Under the pieces are notes generated by a model. That model was not told where the DNA came from. It saw only the letters and a list, made by a program, of their open reading frames with translations, and ran no database searches. 64,000 nucleotides of DNA. It comes from Thermoanaerobacter wiegelii Rt8.B1. Lineage in GTDB: Bacteria > Bacillota > Thermoanaerobacteria > Thermoanaerobacterales > Thermoanaerobacteraceae. The stretch spans positions 1,404,501-1,468,500 of the forward strand of contig NC_015958.1 of NCBI RefSeq assembly GCF_000147695.2, in the 5' to 3' direction. Every line of letters begins with the position of its first letter. Positions within the stretch are counted from its first letter, which is position 1. The translations under genes and the position numbers were made by a program. Shown here in pieces: positions 38,747 through 46,772 of this stretch.

Positions 38747-38974
38747 TTATTTCCAAGTTCCTTTGCTAGCCATTTGGCTTTCTGCCATTTGTATCATCTT
38801 TCTTACCATGTGGCCACCTACAGCACCGCAATCGCGAGATGTGAGGTTGCCCCAGTAGCCATCAGCTGGAGGAGTTATTCCTAATTCTCTTGCTATTTCA
38901 TATTTCCATTGGCTCATAACCTGTTTTGCCTCTTTTACCACAAGAGGATTTTTGGTTTCTGATCCTGCTGCCAT
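38747..38974 (-). CDS. Small acid-soluble spore protein, alpha/beta type (copy 2)
   Basis: Paralogue of the SASP at 38374-38601 with 75 residues and only a few changes (MAAGSETKN; AKQVMSQWKYEIARELGITPP). ATG at 38974 follows GGAGGTGATTGAA; the 14 upstream codons in the same frame are the ribosome site. It has its own forespore-type promoter at 39005-39033 and terminator. Confidence 0.96.
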   Translation of the reverse strand: MAAGSETKNPLVVKEAKQVMSQWKYEIARELGITPPADGYWGNLTSRDCGAVGGHMVRKMIQMAESQMASKGTWK

Positions 38975-39004
38975 TTCAATCACCTCCATTTGTGTTTGTA
39001 TTAT

Positions 39005-39033
39005 TAATTTAACCAAATTGCTTTTTTATAAAC
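39005..39033 (-). promoter_or_regulatory. Forespore-type promoter of SASP copy 2
   Basis: GTTTA, 14 bases, GGTTAAATTA on the minus strand, 31 bases before the start codon. Shares the exact -10-like block and spacing with SASP copy 1. Confidence 0.55.
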
Positions 39034-39089
39034 TATAAATTTGTTTTCAAAAATGTATAAAAGTGATTGAAATGGCAAATAATAAAAAT

Positions 39090-39932
39090 TTATTTTTCCT
39101 CAAAAAACACTCCTGCCGCATCAGGCCCTGCATGGGTACCTATTCCGCAGCCAGCTCTTGACCTTAAAAACTTAGTTATTCCTAACTCACTTCTTAAGGC
39201 GGCTTCTATTTCATTTAAAAATTCTTCTTTATCTGTATGAATTAATCCCACTTCTCTCTCTGTAAAATCTACTCCTGTATTTTTCATATAATCAATTATC
39301 CAGCGAATAACCTTTTTTTGACCTCTAACCTTATCTACTATTTTTAATTCCCCATCATCATTCATTAAAATAGGCTTTATATTTAAAATATTTCCTATAA
39401 AAGCCTGTGATTTAGCTAGACGTCCTCCTCTGTATAGATAGTCCAAAGAATCAAAAGCCATTATATACCTAATTTTAGGAATTAATTCGTATACTCTTTG
39501 AAGAATTTCTTCTTTTGAAGCTCCTGCTACTGCCATTTTAGCAGCTTGAAGAACTAACATGCCATTTCCTAAAGAATAATGTCTTGAATCGATAACCTCA
39601 ATTCTTTTTGGGTCCACCATATCTTTTGCAATCACAGCTGATTGATAAGTACCACTTAATTTTGAAGATAAAATTATAGCAATTATGTAATCATAACTTT
39701 TTAACAAATCTTTAAAAACTTCCATAAATTCTACTGGTGAAGCTTGAGTAGTTGTAGGCATTTTCCCCTCTTTTAAAAGTCCATAGAATTCTTCTTTTGT
39801 TATATTTACCCCATCCTTGTAACTTACACCATCAATATTGATAGTCAGAGGAACTATAAATATCCTATAAGTTTTCACTAAATCCTCAGGTATGTCAGAC
39901 AAGCTATCTGTTACAATTGCTATCTTTTCCAT
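39090..39932 (-). CDS. DegV family fatty acid-binding protein (FakB-like)
   Basis: Binds a fatty acid and presents it to the FakA kinase for phosphorylation. MEKIAIVTDSLSDIPEDL at the N-terminus, TTTQASPVEFMEVF and ILSSKLSGTYQSA are family lipid-binding segments; the C-terminal VGLIHTDK and RAGCGIGTHAGPDAAGVFF are typical. 280 residues. It lies downstream of recG in the unit that also holds the FakA-like gene, so it is probably its partner, but degV paralogues with other ligands cannot be excluded. Confidence 0.9.
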   Translation of the reverse strand: MEKIAIVTDSLSDIPEDLVKTYRIFIVPLTINIDGVSYKDGVNITKEEFYGLLKEGKMPTTTQASPVEFMEVFKDLLKSYDYIIAIILSSKLSGTYQSAVIAKDMVDPKRIEVIDSRHYSLGNGMLVLQAAKMAVAGASKEEILQRVYELIPKIRYIMAFDSLDYLYRGGRLAKSQAFIGNILNIKPILMNDDGELKIVDKVRGQKKVIRWIIDYMKNTGVDFTEREVGLIHTDKEEFLNEIEAALRSELGITKFLRSRAGCGIGTHAGPDAAGVFFEEK

Positions 39933-39949
39933 ACTACTATTCTCCTTCT

Positions 39950-41995
39950 CTAATTTAATATTATTCCTTCTAATTTTTGATAAAATTGATTAAGTAAAAT
40001 ACTTCTTAGCTTTGGATAGTTTTCAAGTTTAGGGTCTTTTTCCAGTAACTCTTCTACATCTTTTTGCACTCTCTTTAAAACATCTATGTCTTCAAAAATG
40101 TTAGCAATTTTAAATTCAGGAAGTCCATGCTGTCGTAATCCTAGAAATTCACCTGGCCCTCTTATTTCTAAATCTTTTTCTGCAATTTTAAATCCATCAG
40201 AAGTTTGAGCTAAAACACCCAGTCTTTTTTTAGCTATGTCGGAATTAGAATAACTAATCAAAATACAGTAAGACTGAAATTCTGACCTGCCAACTCTACC
40301 TCTCAATTGGTGAAGCTGTGCAAGTCCAAATCTTTCTGCATTTTCTACAATCATCACTGTTGCATTAGGTACATTTACTCCCACCTCTATTACTGTAGTC
40401 GAAACTAAAATATCAATTTTTCCATTCACAAATTCTTCCATAATCTTCTCTTTATCGCTGTCCGCCATTTTACCGTGTAAAAGTCCTACTTTAGCTTCTT
40501 TAAAAGCATCTTTATAAATTTCTCTATATACTATTTCGGCAGACATCGCATTTATTTTATCAGATTCTTCAATTAGGGGACACACTACATAAACTTGCCT
40601 TCCTTTTTTCACTTCCTTCATTGCAAACTCGTAGGCTTTTTTTCTCACAGAAGAAGAAATAACATAGGTTTTGACTTTTTTTCTTCCAGGAGGTAATTGG
40701 TCAATTATTGATATATCCAAATCTCCATAAAGAATGAGAGCCAATGTACGAGGAATTGGTGTAGCTGTCATAACCAAAACATCAGGATTTTCACCTTTTT
40801 GTGTCAAAAGCGCCCTCTGTCTCACTCCAAAACGGTGCTGCTCATCAGTTATACAAAGTCCTAAATTGTTAAAAATCACGTCATCCTCTATTAGTGCATG
40901 TGTCCCTACTACAATATCATAATCTCCACTTTTGATTTTTTCTAATACTTCTTTTTTATTAGAAGGTGAAATGCTTCCAGACAAAAGTCCAATTTTTATA
41001 TCAGTATTTTTAAAAAGCTCTTTTAATGTATAATAATGCTGTTTTGCCAGTATTTCTGTAGGAGCCATCATTGCCACTTGATAGCCATTCTTGACAGCAA
41101 TGTACATGCTACACGCTGCAACAACCGTTTTACCAGAGCCCACATCTCCCTGCACCAATCGATTCATCACTTTGTGAGAATTCATATCTGCAATTATTTC
41201 TTTTAAAACTTTTATCTGTGCCGAAGTCAATTTAAAAGGCAATCCCATGAGAAAAGGCTTTAAATCTATCCGTTCAAATTTTATTCCTTTTTTTTCTTTG
41301 ACAGACCTTTTCATTAAAAATAAGGCCATTTGCAGCAAAAAAAGTTCTTGATATTTAAATCTGTATTTTGCTTGTTCTAAATATGCCTCATTTTGGGGGA
41401 AATTTATATTAATTAGTGCGTTCTTTATATCCATTAATCCTTTTTCAGATAAAAATTCTTCATCAAAAAACTCTTCCACTTCCTGTACATAATCATGAAG
41501 CGCATTAAACATTATCTTCCTGATAGCATTTTGCGTCAACCCTTCTGTAAGCCCATAAATAGGAACTATCCTTCCAGTGTTTAATTTAAGATCTTCACTT
41601 TTTTCTAAAACAGGATTTTCTACTATTAACTGCCCATATTTAAATTGCAATTTGCCGTTTATTATATATTCTTCACCAATTTTAAAATTATTCTTTATAT
41701 AGGGTTGATTATACCAAACTAATTCTACTGCACCTGTTCCATCTTTTACAGGCACTTTAGTTATGATAACTTTTGAAGTCTTTATTTCTCGGGGACTACC
41801 TGCAATATAACCTCTAAAAGTTTGTTTTTCCCCAACTTTTAGGTCCTCAATCTTTAAAATATCGCTTCTATTCTCATAATCTTTGGGAAAATAGAATAAT
41901 AAGTCCTCTACTGTGTTTATTCCCAATTTTTTAAGAAGTTTTGCCCTTTTAGGTCCAACTCCTTTTACGTACTGAATATCCAGATTTAAAGGCAT
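39950..41995 (-). CDS. recG: ATP-dependent DNA helicase RecG
   Basis: Helicase that remodels stalled forks and branched DNA. It has an N-terminal wedge/OB domain (VKDGTGAVELVWYN), Walker A QGDVGSGKTVVAA (about residue 283), the DEQH box ITDEQHRFGVRQR, and the C-terminal helicase domain with RGRVGRSEFQSYCIL. 681 residues, full length. Lies between the FakA-like gene and degV. Confidence 0.97.
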   Translation of the reverse strand: MPLNLDIQYVKGVGPKRAKLLKKLGINTVEDLLFYFPKDYENRSDILKIEDLKVGEKQTFRGYIAGSPREIKTSKVIITKVPVKDGTGAVELVWYNQPYIKNNFKIGEEYIINGKLQFKYGQLIVENPVLEKSEDLKLNTGRIVPIYGLTEGLTQNAIRKIMFNALHDYVQEVEEFFDEEFLSEKGLMDIKNALININFPQNEAYLEQAKYRFKYQELFLLQMALFLMKRSVKEKKGIKFERIDLKPFLMGLPFKLTSAQIKVLKEIIADMNSHKVMNRLVQGDVGSGKTVVAACSMYIAVKNGYQVAMMAPTEILAKQHYYTLKELFKNTDIKIGLLSGSISPSNKKEVLEKIKSGDYDIVVGTHALIEDDVIFNNLGLCITDEQHRFGVRQRALLTQKGENPDVLVMTATPIPRTLALILYGDLDISIIDQLPPGRKKVKTYVISSSVRKKAYEFAMKEVKKGRQVYVVCPLIEESDKINAMSAEIVYREIYKDAFKEAKVGLLHGKMADSDKEKIMEEFVNGKIDILVSTTVIEVGVNVPNATVMIVENAERFGLAQLHQLRGRVGRSEFQSYCILISYSNSDIAKKRLGVLAQTSDGFKIAEKDLEIRGPGEFLGLRQHGLPEFKIANIFEDIDVLKRVQKDVEELLEKDPKLENYPKLRSILLNQFYQKLEGIILN

Positions 41996-42007
41996 TTCAT
42001 TTCACCT

Positions 42008-43588
42008 TTACTCTATTGATATAACATAATAGTAAAGCGGCTGACCTCCAAAATAAATTTCCACATCTGCCTCTACGGAAAGAGAATTTTTCAATTCCTC
42101 CGCTTTTTCTTTTGTAACTTCTTCCCCATAATATATGCTAACTAATGAAGAATCCTCATCTAAAGCTTTATAAATCAATTCTTGTGCTACTTTATTATAA
42201 TCTTTTCCTACTGATTCCAGACTGTCATTTATAAAACCTAACACATCTCCTTTTTTGATTTCAAAACCGTTTATTTGCGTGTCTCTTATTGAATAAGTCA
42301 CTTCAATTGTCTTTATATTACTTAATATTTCTTTTATTCTAGTTACATTTTCCTCTAAACTTTTTTCAGTATCAATATTTACAATGGCAGATATAGCTTC
42401 ATTAAAATTATTTGTTGGGATTATTTCTACTTCCTTATTTGATAAGGCTTTTGCTTGTTCGCAAGCCATTATTATATTTTTATTATTAGGAAAAACTAAA
42501 ATATTTTCCGCATTTATCTTTTTTATACCCTCTAAAATGTCATTTGTACTAGGATTCATCGTTTGTCCACCATTTATAATAACATCACAACCCAGTTCTG
42601 AAAAAAGATTTTTAATTCCTTCTCCGTTAACTACAACCAAAACCCCATATTTTTTTTCAGGCTTTCGCTCTTCACTTACCAAACTTTCATGTTGTATTTT
42701 CATATTGTCAATTTTTACTTTTATAAGTTCACCTATTTTAAGTCCTTCTTCTAATACTAATCCAGGATTGTTGGTATGCACATGGACTTTTAAAATGTCA
42801 TCATCTGAAACTAACACCAAACTATCTCCAAATTTGCCAAATTTCTCTTTTAAAATAGCTTCTGCATAAGTCTTTTTTGTTTTGACTAATATTTCTGTAC
42901 AATATAAAAATCTTAAATCCTCCACAACTTGCTTATTTGTTACTATCCCTTCTAAAACTTCTATCGGCTCAATTTTGTTTCCGTTAAACCCTTCAAACAT
43001 CCCTTTTAATACATACACAAATCCCATTCCACCAGAATCAACTACTCCAGCCTCTTTTAAAACTGGTAAGAGATTGGGGGTGTTTTCTAAGGACTTTTCT
43101 GCAGCTTCAATAATCTTCGGGAAGAATTCTTCAAAATTTTCAACTTGTTTACATATTTTTTCAGCCTCTTCTGCAGTTTCCCTACATACTGTGAGAATAG
43201 TACCTTCTACAGGTCTCATAACTGCTTTATAAGCTACCTCTACACCAGCTTTCAAGCCTTCTGCAAAATCGCAAGGAGTTATCTTTTTTGTATCTCTAAG
43301 TCGTTTAGAAAAGCCTCTAAAAATCTGGGACAAAATAACTCCAGAATTACCTTTTGCCCCCATCAAGGTGCCTTTAGAAATAGCATCTAAAACGTCTTTT
43401 ATCGTATCTTGTGATTTTTCTAACTCTTTGGCAGCGTATTGCATTGTATACGCCATATTAGAGCCAGTATCACCATCTGGAACAGGAAAAACATTAAGTT
43501 TATCAACTTCTACTTTATTGTTAAAAAGATAATTAGAGCTTGCAATCATCATGTTCTTTAAAGTTTTTCCATCTAAGTACTTCAACAT
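42008..43588 (-). CDS. DAK domain fatty acid kinase subunit A-like protein (YloV)
   Basis: Kinase that phosphorylates FakB-bound fatty acid. The N-terminal DhaL domain has NKVEVDKLNVFPVPDGDTGSNMAYT (ATP-Mg site) and GAKGNSGVILSQIFRGF; the C-terminal DegV-like region follows from about residue 310. The ATG at 43588 follows GGAGGAA and gives 526 residues. It is paired with an Asp23 gene as yloU-yloV in B. subtilis, and a degV gene sits downstream, which supports the FakA role. Confidence 0.92.
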   Translation of the reverse strand: MLKYLDGKTLKNMMIASSNYLFNNKVEVDKLNVFPVPDGDTGSNMAYTMQYAAKELEKSQDTIKDVLDAISKGTLMGAKGNSGVILSQIFRGFSKRLRDTKKITPCDFAEGLKAGVEVAYKAVMRPVEGTILTVCRETAEEAEKICKQVENFEEFFPKIIEAAEKSLENTPNLLPVLKEAGVVDSGGMGFVYVLKGMFEGFNGNKIEPIEVLEGIVTNKQVVEDLRFLYCTEILVKTKKTYAEAILKEKFGKFGDSLVLVSDDDILKVHVHTNNPGLVLEEGLKIGELIKVKIDNMKIQHESLVSEERKPEKKYGVLVVVNGEGIKNLFSELGCDVIINGGQTMNPSTNDILEGIKKINAENILVFPNNKNIIMACEQAKALSNKEVEIIPTNNFNEAISAIVNIDTEKSLEENVTRIKEILSNIKTIEVTYSIRDTQINGFEIKKGDVLGFINDSLESVGKDYNKVAQELIYKALDEDSSLVSIYYGEEVTKEKAEELKNSLSVEADVEIYFGGQPLYYYVISIE

Positions 43589-43598
43589 AACTTCCTCC

Positions 43599-43949
43599 TC
43601 AATTATCAACTTTAATTCCCTGAACATTTATTATTACATTTTCCACTTTTACTCCTACAAATTTCTCGACAGCATATTTCACTTTTTCAATAGCATTCGC
43701 TGAAACAGTTTTTATATTTACACCGTATAGGACAACTATATAAACTTCCAGTGTTACACCATCTTCTGTAGCTAAAACTTTGACTCCTCTCCCTGAATTT
43801 TCTGTTTTAAATATTTCAATTAATCCATTTGCTCCTTTCCTCCCTAGCCCTACTATTCCATAACACTCAGATACTGCTCTACTGGTTATAGCAGCAATTG
43901 TATCATTTGAAATATTTATTGTGCCATATTTGTTTTTTATTTGAATCAT
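43599..43949 (-). CDS. Asp23/Gls24 family envelope stress protein (YloU)
   Basis: Small Asp23-domain protein of 116 residues (MIQIKNKYGTINISNDTIAAITSRAVSECYGIVGLG). Family members sit near the membrane and relate to alkaline or envelope stress. The start at 43949 has GGAGGGG upstream. First gene of the unit running to degV, with its own promoter at 43979-44007. Confidence 0.93.
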   Translation of the reverse strand: MIQIKNKYGTINISNDTIAAITSRAVSECYGIVGLGRKGANGLIEIFKTENSGRGVKVLATEDGVTLEVYIVVLYGVNIKTVSANAIEKVKYAVEKFVGVKVENVIINVQGIKVDN

Positions 43950-43978
43950 TAATACCCCTCCAATCAATCTTAACTTAT

Positions 43979-44007
43979 ATTTTACCTGAATATTTTAATA
44001 ACATCAA
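43979..44007 (-). promoter_or_regulatory. Sigma-A promoter for asp23-fakA-recG-degV
   Basis: TTGATG and TAAAAT on the minus strand, spacer 17 bases, 30 bases before the start codon. Confidence 0.65.
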
Positions 44008-44028
44008 CTAAACTTTATTGTAAAGGTA

Positions 44029-44057
44029 TTTACATTTACAAAAGATGATGATAAAAT
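44029..44057 (+). promoter_or_regulatory. rpmB promoter P1
   Basis: TTTACA, 17 bases, TAAAAT on the plus strand, about 80 bases before rpmB. Confidence 0.5.
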
Positions 44058-44081
44058 AATATCGTTGTGTTAATTTTTCTA

Positions 44082-44110
44082 TTGTGCAAGTAATTATTTT
44101 TTGATAAAAT
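44082..44110 (+). promoter_or_regulatory. rpmB promoter P2
   Basis: TTGTGC, 17 bases, TAAAAT on the plus strand, 29 bases before rpmB. Tandem promoters fit a highly expressed ribosomal gene. Confidence 0.55.
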
Positions 44111-44138
44111 ATTATTGTCTTTCAAAGGAGGTGCAACT

Positions 44139-44327
44139 ATGCTTAAGTGCGATATTTGTGGAAAAGGGCCTTTAGCAGGCTATCAATATAGCCACTCCCA
44201 CAGAAAATCCATAAGAAAGTGGAAACCTAACATAAAAAAAGTAAGAGCTATAGTAGATGGTACTCCTGTTAGACTCCATGTATGTACAAAATGCTTAAAA
44301 GCAGGAAAAGTACAAAGAGCATTATAA
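44139..44327 (+). CDS. rpmB: 50S ribosomal protein L28
   Basis: Large-subunit protein with cysteines CDICGKGP and CTKCLKAGKV as in zinc-binding L28 forms. The ATG at 44139 follows AAAGGAGG and gives 62 residues, the normal length (MLKCDICGKGPLAGYQYSHS). Single-gene unit on the plus strand with tandem promoters and a terminator. Confidence 0.97.
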   Translation: MLKCDICGKGPLAGYQYSHSHRKSIRKWKPNIKKVRAIVDGTPVRLHVCTKCLKAGKVQRAL

Positions 44328-44332
44328 AGAAA

Positions 44333-44360
44333 GACGTGCATTTTTGCACGCTTTTTTATT
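44333..44360 (+). terminator. Intrinsic terminator of rpmB
   Basis: CGTGCA (44335-44340)/TGCACG (44345-44350) with a TTTT loop and a run of six T, directly after the rpmB stop. Confidence 0.8.
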
Positions 44361-44363
44361 TTT

Positions 44364-44546
44364 TCACTTAAAATATATGTTTACATAATAACCGGCTATT
44401 ACAAGAAAAATTCCTAGAAAAATCATCCACAACCAGGCAGGAATATACATAACAAATATCAATACACCCAAAGCCATCAGTATATATCCCAGCGAATAAT
44501 TCAATTGCCTATTTAATCGCTTCAGCTTATAAAAAAATTTATCCAT
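44364..44546 (-). CDS. Small two-helix membrane protein of unknown function
   Basis: A 60-residue protein with a basic N-terminus (MDKFFYKLKRLNRQLNYSLG) and two hydrophobic spans, about 20-36 and 38-57. GGAGGGGGTG lies 6 bases before the ATG, so it looks translated. It is the last gene of the run beginning at thiN. I know no characterised family for it. Confidence 0.65.
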   Translation of the reverse strand: MDKFFYKLKRLNRQLNYSLGYILMALGVLIFVMYIPAWLWMIFLGIFLVIAGYYVNIYFK

Positions 44547-44605
44547 AAAAACACCCCCTCCCTCTTTAGTTACTATATACTATTCATTGGAAGGGGATTT
44601 TGAAA

Positions 44606-45241
44606 CTATTCTCTTGGCTTTATCACTAATAAAAGTCCTTCTTCTATTTCTATAGTGGCTTTATCCTCTGTAAAAACATTGCTTATACCGTAAGGCATCT
44701 CTAAATCCATACTTTGACCTGAAAGACCATAAAACAAACCTTTAGTGTATATTCCCTTTACTTCCTTTGAATAAGGCAGTAAAGACAAAAGTTCTCCTTT
44801 TTTACCTTCAACCTCTATAAATTTATTTATCAAATATATTTCATTCTTTTCATTTACAATTTTACCCTTAATATTGCGATTTAGTAGATAGAGTAAAAGT
44901 GAAAGATTTGCATAAGAATGGTCAAATCTTTCTCCAATCACCCCCATAAAAGTAACGTCTGTTGCCCCCAATTCTATAGCTTTTAACATTGCCAGTTGCG
45001 TATCTGTCTCATCCTTCATAGGAGGAAACTTTTCTATTCTTACCCCTTCATTCTCATAAAACTCTAAAATTTCTTCTTTTATTGAATCAAAATCTCCTAT
45101 TATAAGGTCTGGTTTTATCTTCATTTGGTAAGCATGATTCGCTCCACCATCTGCACATATTACCATATCTACATCCTTTAATAGCTTTTCATAAAAATTA
45201 TAATCTTTTATATCTCCATTAGAAATAATTAAAACTTTCAT
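44606..45241 (-). CDS. thiN: Thiamine pyrophosphokinase
   Basis: Makes thiamine diphosphate from thiamine and ATP. The acidic motif DMVICADGGANHAYQMKIKPDLIIGDFDS and the KDETDTQLAMLKAIELGA segment bind ATP-Mg; a beta-sandwich domain ends the protein. 211 residues. Its ATG overlaps the rpe stop by 4 bases, the usual rpe-thiN order. Confidence 0.95.
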   Translation of the reverse strand: MKVLIISNGDIKDYNFYEKLLKDVDMVICADGGANHAYQMKIKPDLIIGDFDSIKEEILEFYENEGVRIEKFPPMKDETDTQLAMLKAIELGATDVTFMGVIGERFDHSYANLSLLLYLLNRNIKGKIVNEKNEIYLINKFIEVEGKKGELLSLLPYSKEVKGIYTKGLFYGLSGQSMDLEMPYGISNVFTEDKATIEIEEGLLLVIKPRE

Positions 45242-45887
45242 TTTTCTATTGCCTCTCTAAATTCTTTTATAGTTTGGGCAGGATTTGAAGAATCAAAAAT
45301 TGCAGAACCGGCTACAATTATGTCAGCTCCTGCTCTAACAACTTCTTTCACATTATGAATATTTATTCCCCCATCTACTTCAATCTTAAAATCTAGCTTC
45401 AAAGTTTCTCTAAGTTTATTTAACTCCTCAATTTTCTTAAGCATTGAGTCTATAAACTTTTGTCCTCCAAAGCCGGGGTTTACTGTCATAATCAACACCA
45501 TATCAACATCTTGCAATATATATTTTAAAGTCTCTAAGGAGGTAGCTGGATTTAAAGAAACCCCAGCTTTTTTGCCGTAGCCTTTTATTTTTTGTATTGT
45601 CCTATGTAAGTGTATACAAGCCTCTTGGTGGACAGTTATAATATCCGCTCCTGAATTTGCAAACTCCTCTATGTACAAATCCGGATTTTCAATCATCAAA
45701 TGGACATCAAAAGGAAGAGAAAAAAATTTTCTAAGGGACTTTACAACTACTGGTCCAATGGTGATATTTGGAACAAAATGGCCATCCATTACATCAATAT
45801 GTAAAAGGTCAGCATCTTTTTCTATTTTTTTACATCTTCTAATAAATTCGCAAAATTTGCAGATAATATTGAAGGAGCTATTTTCAA
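45238..45887 (-). pseudogene. rpe: Ribulose-phosphate 3-epimerase, one-base frameshift
   Basis: Interconverts ribulose-5- and xylulose-5-phosphate. The downstream frame begins in the first third of the protein (HIDVMDGHFVPNITIGP) and runs to the end (VDGGINIHNVKEVVRAGADI). The missing N-terminus is present upstream in another frame: a TTG at 45887 with GGAGGT 8-9 bases before it gives LKIAPSILSANFANLLEDV, then hits an in-frame TAG right after the A7 run (T7 at 45825-45831 on the plus strand). One added A restores KKIEKDADLLHID and a full protein of about 216 residues. Probably an undercalled base. The start overlaps rsgA by a few bases; rsgA-rpe-thiN is a conserved order. Confidence 0.87.
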
Positions 45888-45890
45888 TTT

Positions 45891-46772
45891 TTAGTACCTC
45901 CTCTTCTCTTTTTCCTTTAATTCTTTTAGCAGAGAAAGATAACTCAAATATCTGTTTTTATCTATTAATCCCTCTTCCACAGCCTTTATAACATTGCAAT
46001 CTGGCTCATTTACATGAAGACAAGAAGAAAACTTGCATCCCTTTTGAAGCTCTAAAAATTCTTTAAAATAATACCGTAAGTCTTCCTTAGCAATATCCAA
46101 CGTCAAAGCAGTAAAACCTGGCGTATCTAAAACATACCCTCCAAAATCAAGAGATAAAAGTTCTACACTTCTTGTAGTGTGTCTGCCTCTTAAAAGCTTT
46201 TCACTGACTTCCCCTGTCTTTAATTTTATATTTGACTGAATAGAATTAATCAAAGAGGATTTCCCAACTCCAGAAGGGCCTGCAAAAAATGAAACCTTGT
46301 CCTTTAAATAAGATTTTAATTCCTCAATTCCTTCTTTTGTAACTGTAGAAGTAGCCACTGCTTTATATCCTATTTTCTGATAAATAGTCACCAAATCAAA
46401 AGCCTCTCTATCCTCTTTTAAATCCACCTTATTGATACAAATTACAGGTTCAATATCATTGCTCTCTGCTAAAACAATCATTTTATCTAGCAAAACTCGA
46501 TTAAGCTCTGGCCTGACAATAGCAAATACTATTATCGCTTGGTCTACATTAGCTACTGGAGGCCTTGTAAGTTCATTTTTTCGTGGTAAAATGTTTAGAA
46601 TATACCCCTCACTATCGTTTATCATTTGAATTTCTACAATGTCACCTACTAAGGGAGTAATATTATCTTTTCTAAACTTTCCACGAGCACGGCATTCTAC
46701 AATGCCGTGCTCTGTAGCTACGTAATAAAATCCAGCTATCCCTCGTACAATTCTTCCTTCAATCCTTGTCAA
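45891..46772 (-). CDS. rsgA: Ribosome small subunit-dependent GTPase RsgA
   Basis: Circularly permuted GTPase that checks 30S subunit maturation. N-terminal OB domain, then G4 CINKVDL, P-loop FFAGPSGVGKSSLINSI and G3 DTPGFTAL, and a zinc domain with CKFSSCLHVNEPDCNV. 293 residues, full length. It begins directly after the prkC stop and is followed by rpe, the standard prpC-prkC-rsgA-rpe-thiN order. Confidence 0.97.
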   Translation of the reverse strand: MTRIEGRIVRGIAGFYYVATEHGIVECRARGKFRKDNITPLVGDIVEIQMINDSEGYILNILPRKNELTRPPVANVDQAIIVFAIVRPELNRVLLDKMIVLAESNDIEPVICINKVDLKEDREAFDLVTIYQKIGYKAVATSTVTKEGIEELKSYLKDKVSFFAGPSGVGKSSLINSIQSNIKLKTGEVSEKLLRGRHTTRSVELLSLDFGGYVLDTPGFTALTLDIAKEDLRYYFKEFLELQKGCKFSSCLHVNEPDCNVIKAVEEGLIDKNRYLSYLSLLKELKEKEKRRY

